Assembly: GCA_003118195.1 (NCBI GenBank)
Contig: BEXV01000288.1
Span: 65,412 to 87,081, forward strand
Reading direction: 5' to 3'
Origin: Hemicentrotus pulcherrimus
Lineage: Eukaryota > Echinodermata > Echinoidea > Camarodonta > Strongylocentrotidae
Length of the DNA: 21,670 bases
Under the pieces are notes generated by a model. The model saw only the letters and a list, made by a program, of their open reading frames with translations, did no database searches and was not told where the DNA came from. The translations under genes were made by a program, and so were the position numbers. Below are positions 1 through 10,300 of the stretch, piece by piece (within the stretch, counting starts at the first letter, position 1; each line of letters opens with the position of its first letter).

Positions 1-2429
1 TCAATTTTACAATCCATTTGAATTGACTTCACGTGAAAAAGAATATAACAATGTTTTATCAAAGACAAGTTGCAACTAATATACAGTTTGAAGAATGAAC
101 ACACAGAGGTGATGAAACATAAGCAAATAAAGCTTGGATCGTTACAACACCTTTCAAATATATAATGAATGACAAATAAAATTCCTAAAGTTTTGAAGTG
201 AACTATTCACAAAGTTTTAAAATAAAAGGGATTTTGTAGTAACAAAATTATGTTCGATTTAATTAGAACTGATATATAGATTGTAATGTAAGTAATATCT
301 TACATCTGTGAAATGATAATACATTTCATTGCTCTTTTAAAGGATTTTGTTGATTTTATATTTCGAATATCATTAGGTAAAGAATATGTAAGTTGATTGT
401 ATGAACAGTTTATTTATGATGAGGAATCGGCTCACACTGTGCTTTAATCTTGACAACCCCTTTTTTCTAGAGATCATATATGTGATTGTAGGCCTACTGA
501 TGATAAGTAACATATTTAAAATAAATGATCATCAAATAAAATCAAATCAAATCAAATATTACGAAAGCTTGTGGCAAGTATTTGAACTTGATCGGCCTAT
601 AATCAATTAGTTGAAATTTGTCAAATATCATTTTTGCGCACGTATTTTCTTTTATTGTAATTAAACCCATTTCTGACTTTCCGTCTCTAACTCTCTAATG
701 CCATACTTCTCAGTACTTTATCAATCATTTTTATTTTAAACGAGGCTCATGTAGATTCATTTTTCCTATTTGTTATAATCTGTACCTGGTGAGAAAGTTT
801 CGAAATCATGACTTTGCCATGTTGACGCGTAACCGTTTCAACAAGCACAGAGACACAGAAAAAAGGAAGATATACAGGCGATTAATCCTAAATTGTAATG
901 AAACCACTTTATGCATCGAGTTAGGTTCAATGATCATGAACACAATTTTGATTATTAAACTTAGAGAGTCTTAGTATTTTCGATTATTTTTCTTTTATCC
1001 ACAGTTGGGTTCGATCACAGAGCCGAAGCCAAACTAGAGCCTTAGTCATTATCGCACTTTCTAAGCTCTGGTTCAAGATACTACATCGTGATCACGACTT
1101 CAAAATGCTTGTTTTCAATGAGATGGAATGGCTAAAAGGCGGCAACATTGTGTATAATACAAGAAGATATTGGATACTCAGATATTTGCTATTCGGAATT
1201 ATAAATGCAAAGTACTTTAAGTTTACTGAGGTGGTGTGGAAATGTATGTCTTATCACACAAAGTAATCATAATTTATTGTGACTCAATTTAAAGTACAAC
1301 AGATGATATTTATTCAAGTCGTATTTTTTTGTCGCAATTTGCTATTGTTTAAACAAATGTAATGTGTAATATGTTTCTATACACAGATTGTAGCCTATAT
1401 ACAGCACACAAACTAAGTTGTCAGATTTATTTACGTTATGTTAATTATAAGAAAGGAATTAACAATATTAAGCTTGTTCGATTTTACATCTGTTTCCTTT
1501 CTCTTCGTGTACAAGATAAAACTTCCAGAAAACGATAACTTGGATCATCTAAACCGTGATCGAAATCACAATTGTTTTCTTGTACTGTCAATGAAATTGG
1601 TATCATATATTTATACATGTATCATAAATGAACGAATTATTGGATTAGACTAGTCCCGAAACCAGTTCGTTCAGCACACACATTGTACAAACTACTCCAA
1701 ATATCCACACTTTAAAAAAAAAAAAAAAGTAATTATAGACCTAGTCCCACTGCGTGCATTCAAGAATGATCACTGCCAAAGTCATAGATGTGCTTCATGA
1801 ATACCTTTCGTTTGCCCGCTTGAGAAAAATACCTTGACCTGTGTATCAATAAATGTAGTCGATGCTCAAATACACCTGCGTATTGCATTTGGTTTGTAAT
1901 TTCTAAATATAAACAAAACAAACAGAAGAAACTGAAGAGTTGATACTCAGGTATGGTATGGCGATAATAGGTAATATAAGTCATAACTGGGAAATATGTA
2001 TCTTTTTAAAGTAAACCCTCCCATTAAGCACCAAAGTCATGTAATCGAGTTTTTGTTTTAATTCTCTGTTTGACCAAGTTATAAATTCAAATAAAAAATG
2101 TATACTGCAATAGTCCAGCAGTATGTGTATAAAATTGGCTCTGCACAATTATCTGAAAATGATGATATTCAGTCTTTAATTTAATATTTTACGAATAGGT
2201 TTGCTGTACATATCAAGCGAGGAAACGTCAAAAAAAAAATCATTATTATTTCAGATTAATTGTACATTGTATCAAAAGCATGTAATCAAGAAAAGGTGCT
2301 AAAATATTGGGAAAATAGGATTGACCACAATATGAAAATAATCTGGAATAGTGCAGGATATGCGTTACTTGATGAAGTTTTAGAATGCTAACGAGTTATA
2401 CTTAGTAACAAACATATTTTCTTTTCAAT

Positions 2430-2650
2430 TTTGCATTTCCCTCCGGTTTCTTTTTCTTGCTTTATTTCTCTCCTTCCTTCTGTCTCCATTCCCATTCCTT
2501 TTTTTCTCTGATCAGTCTCTCTCTCTCTCTCTCTCTCTCCCTCCCTCGCTATCACTCTATCTCTCTCTCCCTCGTTTCCTCTCGCTCACTGCCCTGCTCC
2601 CTGTCTCCGTATGTCTGTCTCTCTTTCTGCATTACTTCTTCCATCTTCTA
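2430..2650. repeat. Pyrimidine-rich tract with (CT)n microsatellite
   Basis: The plus strand is almost purely C and T for about 220 bases, with a clean CT dinucleotide run at about 2515-2540 and degraded CT/CCT runs on both sides. The plus-strand open frame across it is only a Ser/Leu-rich reading of this tract and is not a gene. Confidence 0.9.
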
Positions 2651-3365
2651 AAGAAAATTGAGTGTACTATATTTATAAAATAAACTGCTCTCCTGCTGTC
2701 ACAATTGGGTGATACTGAATAATAATAAAGTATTGATTATAACCAGGGATTTAGTGTTTCACTTTGTTCATTTCCTTGTTTAAACTGAATTATAGTTAAC
2801 ACTAAAGCTGATGGCTAGCTGAATGTCACAAGTGAGATCATAAAGCAGGTTGAATGACTAAGGAATAAAAACAGTACAATAATACATGAAAATAACTTTG
2901 AACCATTTACTCTGTATTTAATAGACAAACATGTACCATGTAAACATATAAAATAATGATAAGAAAGAAAAATATCATCGTAGCAGGATCATAAGATCTC
3001 TTTGTCTTGTATAGACTGGCCATGTATTCTGTCAAATATAAAGCTTCACTTTGCTAAGCAATAAATAATAAGTATAGAATCTACACAAAAACTACATTAC
3101 ATAATTCAAGATGGCAGTACAATAACCATGCATTAGATGGTACAGATAATAAATCATTATAATTGTAGGGGCAAGACAATTTGTTTACCATTTCACCTCA
3201 AATAGATCGATTAATTTAGGTTAGTTTGAAATACAAAGCTGGGAGGCATACAGATTAACCCCGAGACTGATAAATGATGTCCTTATAGATGATAAATAAA
3301 GTGGGTTATGTATATCGTTTCATCATTGTACATGTACTGAACCCCCTCCAAAAAAAAGTTGTAAT

Positions 3366-3391
3366 ATTAATAATAATAATAATAATAATAT
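3366..3391. repeat. (TAA)n microsatellite
   Basis: About eight to nine TAA units in a row, followed to about 3495 by AT-rich sequence built of AAATA and AATGA words. The Ile/Tyr-rich minus-strand frames over it are low-complexity artefacts. Confidence 0.9.
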
Positions 3392-4828
3392 TAATAGTAA
3401 TATAAAGAATATTAACATAAAAATAAAATGATAACAAATAATACACACATAAATAATAAAATGAATGAATAGATAAATAAAATAAATATAAATGATAATA
3501 AGCCAAAAAACAGGGACATCAACAAAAGGGAATACAATGGATGAGAAAAGGGCCCTAATTTCCAGCATTAAAGTGCCAGTGTGGATGATCAACAAAAAAA
3601 AGAACATGCCTTCCCGTCTGCATTCTGCTATTACAATTTCATATTGCCAAGCACAATATCATAATAGTCACTTCTACAAATACAATTATTATAAAATACA
3701 ATGTGACATAAACATGTGAAATGTATGTACTTCTCATTATCTGCAATTTTACTTGATTTTTACAGTGCCAATTGCTTTCTCATTGCTTTCTCATTGTCTA
3801 TTGGGGTATAAACAGTGTTTGTGATTTCTTTGTTCACCACTACCAGCCTGTTGTGAAATGTAAGAAATAGATTTCTCTGTCGCATAAAGGCGGATGCAAT
3901 GATATAGACTGTGGACGTTTAAACTACATTCAACAATGGAAAGGTCAGGACTGTAATTTTAAATACAGTGCTACCATAAAACATAATTGTGGAAACATTA
4001 ATTAGAGGGTTGGACATCTGAATACATCAATTATAGAAAAAATGATAACAAAACCTCGAGGTGACTGAATGTGGGAGAGATAGGATTAGCAATAGGCTAT
4101 TACACTGTTTTTAAGTTTGTTTAAATAAGAATATTCAACTTCATAACAAGGCTTCCACACATAGACTGGAACTTGACCAAACTCACATTCTATGCATTCG
4201 AAAGTAATGCACATCATATCATATTCAATTATGTCATCATGATCAGTCCAATTCACCTGTGCCTGCTGTCTCTTAATAAAAGAGGAGATTTTAAGCTTCA
4301 TATTCTATCTAAGAAAATTACACTCTGGTAGGGCTTTCAGCCATTTAGAAAAAAACTTTACAAAAAGAAGATTACCTTGTAGTTTCAGGAGACGATCTTT
4401 GAAAGCTTACAATTTCATAAGCCAACTATTAGAACATGAACCAACATATCTTAATAAGGCAAGAAAAGGAAGGCATTCTCCTAACATTATTCTACAAAGC
4501 ACACATAAATGATACCTCAGAGTCATTGCTCTTTTAATAAAAATCAAGCTGACATCATCACACAAAAATACTGTTTTTACTACATTTAACTGAAAGTCAT
4601 TAGTTAAACGTTTTGTTTATAGTAATATCCTTAACAAGTTTTGAAACGATGGAATATACCATTGAACAGTTGAAAAGTCCACTTATATTCTTTAATTGTT
4701 GTGACTCTTTGCTCAGAAACATGTCCTAAATACATATAAGGAAAAAATTAACCTTCTGTAATCTGCAAATCATGTAAATTATATGATTTTTCTTTTGTAA
4801 TTATTGATCCAATTATTATTTTTTTAAT

Positions 4829-4834
4829 TTATTT
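4829..4834 (-). promoter_or_regulatory. Candidate poly(A) signal AATAAA for the TRPN transcript
   Basis: Scanning the minus strand downstream of the TRPN stop codon at 7107, this is the first exact AATAAA I find. If used, the 3' UTR would be about 2.3 kb and would contain the inverted-repeat element at 6079-6817. A variant hexamer nearer the stop is equally possible, so the assignment is weak. Confidence 0.25.
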
Positions 4835-6078
4835 CCTTGAATAACTGTTACAAATAAATCCATTTGTATTAACTTCACAACTTATTTTTCATGGAGTCAT
4901 GTAGACCTATGTCAAATCTGTTTAGCAGAATCGACATAAGTAAAATGCTCACATACTTCCTTGTTCCATAAATATCATTCTGTAACTTTTCCTAAATCAG
5001 AACATACGCTACGATATACTGTAATAGCGAAACTATTTATAATGGCATCCTGATATATAGCCATACCTAATCTATGCTAACATAACTAGTATAAAAATAG
5101 AGCACATTTTGTTTTCACATATAGCTTATATAGAAGCAGCATTGGAGAATAATATATATGTTGACACATAGATATAAAAGCGAAATAATAATATTATTTT
5201 TTAAAACCAATTCCTACAAATGCAATGGTAATACAAATGATATATGCACAAATATAAACTTTGCTGCTGCAAAATAATATTGCATATCTTTCCTTTTTAC
5301 ATTTACATGTATGATACATCAAAATTGAATCCTGCATATTTCTCCAATGCATAATTATAGCTACACATTTGCATAAGGGACATCATGCATAATTGTATCA
5401 TATTCACAGACAATGCATAACATTTGACATCAATAAGCATCATATATATTAGACTGCTACATCATACCAAGTACCTGCATAAATACTTTTTGTTCCATCA
5501 AACTCTTCATGATACTTTGGTCATACAAAACTTGGTGCAAACACCAACTGTCATATAGTCAAATCAGCCTTGTATGCTCTTGAATACCCGATATATTATT
5601 CCCTTTCCAATTTAACTCACTTTGTGAAGCCCTTCTCTCCTTTTCTATATCCAATGTCAGTCTTTCCATGCAGTATTTTCAAGCCCCATAAAGAGGAAGT
5701 AAAAATCAATTGATCTGAATAGGTAAAGTATCCCATATTCATCCTGTCAAATTTCAATGTTCTGCGTGTTCAAATCTCTTGTTCAACCTATTATTATTTT
5801 GTTCATTTACAAGCAGAAAAGCATCAGGGTGTCTACATTCTTGGAAACTCATCGCAATAAGGTGATATTGCAGTCGGAATTCTTGCTGAAAAAACATTAC
5901 TGTCAAATTGTGTAAATAGATGACATGAAAACATGAATACATTCAAGAGCTGAATAATGTTCTGCTCTACTTCTTTGAACAAACAAGGTCCAGTCATCAG
6001 AATAAGTGTAGCTTCTCTACTGTTTGTGCACATCCTGAACATACCTTCTGTTTGGAGCGAGAAAGGCATGAACCTATA
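4835..6078. other. Downstream flank or long 3' UTR, no gene seen
   Basis: AT-rich sequence downstream of TRPN. The minus-strand open frames here have no recognisable domains, and the longest runs into the inverted-repeat element. I see no coding signal. The stretch could be 3' UTR if the poly(A) signal at 4829 is used. Confidence 0.5.
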
Positions 6079-6817
6079 TACCGTAAATCTCTGTGTATAA
6101 GACGCACCCGTGTATAAGACGCACCCCGACTTTTGAGATTCAAAAAAAAAATAAATAAATAAATAAAAATCTTTTGGCAGGATCGAACCTGGGCTCTCCA
6201 GACATAAACTGCCTTCCATTGCAAGCGCCTTAGACCGCGCAGCCATCGCGCACCGATGCTCTAGCTAGAAGTTTCTAGTAGTGTATACATTGAAATTGAT
6301 TGAAATGGATTCAAATGGCGACTTGGCGTGCTGGATACGGCCCATTCTTTTACTTTTGCAATGTATTGGCACAAATTACGGCATTTAGATCTAAATCTGT
6401 ACCAAATTGCCAAAAAGTAAAAGAAGAGACATGAAAGACTGTTTCTTACGAAGCTAGCTGCTGCGCAGACTGCCCCCATGTATTGAGCTGCATGATACAG
6501 GTGAGTGAGCTGAAGACACGGGAGAGCTTCGGCCGGCAAAGTGCTTTGCGAAGGGCATAATTTATCGAGACTGAAAAAAAAATCAAAATCAAAATCTCTT
6601 CCCTTCAAATTAGAAACGTAGTTTTACTTCATATAGTAGATTCTATTCTTTGTTTTCATTATGAAATTCATGTTGAGACACAGAGATTTTTGAAAACCAA
6701 TAAAAAGTTGCATTTTGAGGACTCAAAATATTCTGTACCTGTGTATACGACGCACCCCGACTTTTGAGTTTTCCCGACGGTAAAAAAAGTGCGTCTTATA
6801 CACAGAGATTTACGGTA
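6079..6817. mobile_element. Non-autonomous DNA transposon (MITE-like) with 29-bp perfect terminal inverted repeats
   Basis: The left end (6079-6107) and right end (6789-6817) are exact reverse complements over 29 bp. Both begin with TACCGTAAATC, and TA is the likely target-site duplication (6079-6080 and 6816-6817), giving a body of about 735 bp. The left end repeats the word GTGTATAAGACGCAC twice in tandem. The right end carries a diverged forward copy (about 6739-6753) that can fold onto the terminal repeat. Between the ends lie an A-rich (AAAT)n run (6142-6169) and a tRNA-like segment (6175-6253). I see no transposase frame. The family is not assigned: the ends recall widespread animal MITEs ending in CCGTA...TAAGACGCAC, but I cannot name it. 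Confidence 0.88.
6175..6253 (-). repeat. tRNA-derived (Leu-like) segment, SINE-type Pol III promoter relic
   Basis: Read on the minus strand, the segment has a tRNA A-box-like stretch (about 6245-6227, containing GCGCGGTCTAAGGCGC) and a perfect B box GGTTCGATCC (6189-6180). The spacing fits a tRNA with a long variable arm. The T-stem, anticodon stem and acceptor stem do not pair properly, so this is a tRNA-derived repeat and not a working tRNA gene. It lies wholly inside the inverted-repeat element at 6079-6817. Confidence 0.7.
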
Positions 6818-7106
6818 CTTCAACATTGAGTTGAGGCCCTTCTGCTCCCCAACAGATGATAACACTGTGTCATTGGTACATGTATATGATTGTAGAAGAA
6901 AAGACTTTCCATTTTTAAGTTGAATAATTAAGGAACACTGGTCTTGAGACTCTTAGGCTAGGTCTGGTTGACTCACACAGCATGGTTGTTCCTGATGCTA
7001 TTGGTCTCCACACTCAAGATAATACATCTACATGTGAATATGACTAGTACACCATCTTTTTTCTTGGTGCCATTGGTCTTAAATTCCAAGACTAGGTCTT
7101 GCCGAT
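6818..7106 (-). other. Proximal 3' UTR / 3' flank of TRPN with repeated C-terminal codons
   Basis: Sequence directly downstream of the TRPN stop. It contains a block (6938-7009) similar to the end of the coding sequence (7072-7143) at an offset of about 134 bp, and a shorter intermediate copy (about 7060-7081) at an offset of about 62 bp. I see no AATAAA on the minus strand here. Confidence 0.6.
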
Positions 7107-7143
7107 TCACACCACATGGTTGTTCTTGATGCCATTGGTCTTA
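6938..7143 (-). repeat. Tandem-like repetition of the TRPN C-terminal codons
   Basis: The last coding codons plus stop (7107-7143, ending TNGIKNNHVV-stop) recur downstream. The block 6958-7009 matches 7092-7143 at 42 of 52 positions by my hand count and still reads ETNSIRNNHAV followed by TGA. A third, partial copy (7060-7081) reads KTNGTKKK. The spacing suggests a unit of about 62-72 bp. Confidence 0.8.
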
Positions 7144-7330
7144 GGAGTATGCCCATTCTGATCTTTTACTTCACCTCCATGTGACTTCTCATCGTCATCA
7201 AAGGTCATTCCAAGGTCAATGTCCTCTTCTTGACCTTTGATGGCCAGATAGCGATGAACCACCGAGTCCCAGTCAACGATGGTCTCGATCCTCACTGGAC
7301 CGTCAGTTTGATTTTGACGAAGATAACCAT
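7107..7330 (-). CDS. TRPN1: TRPN terminal coding exon (cytoplasmic tail)
   Basis: The acceptor TTTGAATCAG precedes 7330. The first two bases (AT) complete an Asp codon with the G ending the previous exon. The exon encodes residues 988-1061 and stops at TGA (7109-7107). It contains the conserved tail motif IETIVDWDSVVHRYLAIKG, equivalent to the VADWEAIAKKY stretch near the end of fly NOMPC, then an acidic, low-complexity end. The final codons belong to a small local repeat that continues past the stop. Confidence 0.93.
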
Positions 7331-10300
7331 CTGATTCAAACACCCAGATAAAATGAGAATTATAATGGTTATACCACATTAATCAGTATCAGCGTTTTGG
7401 ACTAAATTGTCAGAATACATCCAAAAGGTTGTGACACTTCAAAAACATGTCTTAAAATGTTTGTTTATGCAATCAATTTTAAATGTTAACTAATCATTTC
7501 AATCTTCTCTCTATTTTCTTTCCTTATCCCCATTAGTGGATATTGGGACATATTTGTGATATGTGCTATAATAAGTACAGGATATCCTCCTTTCCGTCAA
7601 TAAAGATATTGCATACCGGTATGTCACATCTAATAGCATCATGCATCACGATCAAACCATACCATGCAGCATATTTGGAAAGTGTGCCAGAATAAAAATA
7701 CAATTTCTATTACACAAACAGGATATAAATAAAAATCTACTTCAACAAATATATGACAAAACCAATGCAAGCAGTCTATAGTAAATACATTATTTGCCTT
7801 TAAAATCCACTAATTTTTCACATTTAACAGCAATATGATAAGCAAACTAAGCTTTAATATTGAGATTCCATAGGCCCATACTGCACTGCCTTGTTATAAG
7901 TCTAAGCGAGTAGTGCTACTTTCATTTGTTTGAGTTTGACCTTGACTGATATGCAAACAGTCCCATCATCCTGAAGTTTTTCATTAATTCCTGTATTTGA
8001 TTATTTTGAGTCTGAACTTACCTTCAGGAGCAACTTGAGTATTCCTTCTAACAACATTCCGTAGCCAATTTGAGGATTGGCCAAACATGTCTACCGATTT
8101 AGAATCGGAGAGTGCGTCTAACTCCTCCTCGTCATTGATCAGATCTCTGGCTTGGGCGGAGCAGATTTTACCTGGACAAAAATTAACAGATAATAATAGA
8201 CATTCAGAAATGAGGATTGCATCCACTGCTGAATTCTAAGATGAACAGTATCTAATATATCAGACGTTGTATATCGAGGGGTCAGTGGTTTATGTGTCAC
8301 TGAGCACTGGGAGTTAAGTCTATGCTTCACTAGCCATTGACTTCAATGGGGTGTTGGCTGGAGTTAAATTTTAGGGTTTCCTGGAAAGCCCACATTTTTC
8401 TGAACATTTTGATACTCATTTTGGCAAAATATGGAGTTACGTGTTTGTGTCAATGAACCCTTGATATATGGACGATGATCATGATGTCCATGATGATACA
8501 GTGCCAATATCCACCTCTGATGGGCTTTATTGTAATTGTCTCGCAATATTGTTGAAAATTATAAATATACGTATCAAAATTTGCCTCTTCAATACACACA
8601 TAAATGCATATAGTGTGGTCTGACCAAATGAATGCCATACCATAAGATCATGTCAGCCAGTATTGACAACTGATTCCAAATAATCAAAAAGCACTAGGTT
8701 ACACAAATATATAGATGTATATTTATGCACACAGATCCCTACTTGAGATGAACTTGAAAATGTTCTCTGGTAGTAAGGCGTTAGATTTCATCCCGCCACT
8801 AATTCCTCCTTGTAATATTGATTGTCTTAACTCCTTCTGATGCCATTGTACATCCTAAGTATTATTGGCAGATTAATGACTATAAGAAAAATATGATTTT
8901 AGAGCTGAAAAAACAAGTTCAAAGACTAAAGACATCTCACTGTTATTTATTTATTTGTTGTTGTTTGTTTTTTTTGGGGGGGATAAGCTGTAACAGTATT
9001 GAATTGTCATTTGAGAGGAGACTGGAATCAAACAATATTCTAGTTGTGAATTTCTGCAAGATCAACCTACCTTTATGTTTAATTGCTGCCTTGAAATACC
9101 AGTACATTTTGGTGAAGAGGTTGAGAGGAGAGGGTGTGGCTGAGGTCTTGTTCATCTTCCTAATGAGCTGAGCTCTGCCATATTTCCACTCCTTATCGGA
9201 CTGCGCCTGGATACGCTGGTAGGTGTCAGACATCATAGCGATGAGAAGGTTGATCAGAACAATGAGAGTCACGATCAGGTATGTACCAAAAACAATCTTT
9301 ATCAGAGTCAAGCTAAAGTCTGGGTGGCGAGTAATGGCTGGTAGCGCCTCAGGTTCAACCAACCCAAAGAGTGAGAAGAAGAGAATAGCAAATGTATCTG
9401 CGGGTGTCTGAATGACGTTGTCTGCAGCAGTGCTGTTTGTTGCCTTGGGGTAGACGGGTTGGTAGACAGCTGCTAGGTGGAGCATGAAACCAACCAAGAA
9501 GATGAGAAGGATCACCATGAACCTGACAAGATCCTTAATGAGGTCTCTGATGATGATCGCCCAGGGGCCAAACAGGTGATGGAAGGACAAGAACTCCAGG
9601 ATGTGGGCGAAGCAGAAGAGGACACACCATGCAAAGAACTGGTTGCGGATGTAGAACAGTAGTCGTTTGGTGTCGTCATCAAACGGTACAGCCACCAGAT
9701 GCAACATGCATGCAACTGAGGAAAAAGCCAGGATGATGACACGTATCCAACCAAGCCCTTGTCTGTCACCAGGGTTGGTAACCTCTGTAACCAACAAACC
9801 TGATAGCCACAGAAGGAGAAGCCATTCGTACCAGGTTGGTATTAGACTTGGGTTTTCAATGAATTTCTCTATAAACGGTGTAATGACAGTAGTCAGGATG
9901 AGGAGAATAATAAGATAGATGTGGGAGACGAGGTACGTCATGAACTTGATAATGGGGAGCTTGTTGAATCGGTGCTTCAGTGGAAGAGAAAAGAAGACCC
10001 ATATTGGAGGAAAGATGACCAGGAAAAAGAAGAGAAGAACAATCTTCCAGCTTGCCCAGTTCAGATTGCCCACCCAAACATCTGAGAGGTACTTCTGAAC
10101 CGAAGGATGAGCAACAACATCCTTCTGCTGGCATTCCATTAGGACATCCAGGAATGGAATATTCCTTTCATCAACAGCTCGTAGTAACACCCCAGGACTT
10201 GTGGTACTTGATGTAATCGAGATAAGGTCCACAGCCATGGTCTCACAAAAGCCACTGACCTCTAAGAGTTCTTTAGCCCTCTCTTTCTCCTTAACAGATT

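Larger units (their letters stand above)
1..4828. other. Gene-poor intergenic stretch
   Basis: I recognise no gene here. The open frames are short, AT-rich or made of simple sequence, and none shows a domain or a credible splice structure. The stretch holds an (ATCAA)-like run near 533-559, a pyrimidine-rich tract (2430-2650), an AT-rich (TAA)n patch (3366-3391, followed by low-complexity sequence to 3495) and a short 11-bp duplication near 3770-3797. The minus-strand AATAAA at 4829-4834 marks where I stop this stretch. Confidence 0.7.

Noticed and set aside
2457..2651. Ser/Leu-rich plus-strand frame
   Set aside because: It is a translation of the pyrimidine-rich CT tract.
3306..3607. Hydrophobic Ile/Tyr-rich minus-strand frames
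   Set aside because: They are translations of the (TAA)n and AT-rich low-complexity stretch.
6175..6253. Functional minus-strand tRNA-Leu gene
   Set aside because: A and B boxes are present, but the acceptor, anticodon and T stems do not pair, and it sits inside a transposon. It is a tRNA-derived repeat.
5833..6608. Minus-strand open frames of 115-137 codons
   Set aside because: They fall in or run into the inverted-repeat element, have no domain, and read through its terminal and tRNA-like repeats.
9223..9918. Plus-strand open frames opposite the channel exon
   Set aside because: They are antisense shadows of the TRPN transmembrane exon with no independent signal.
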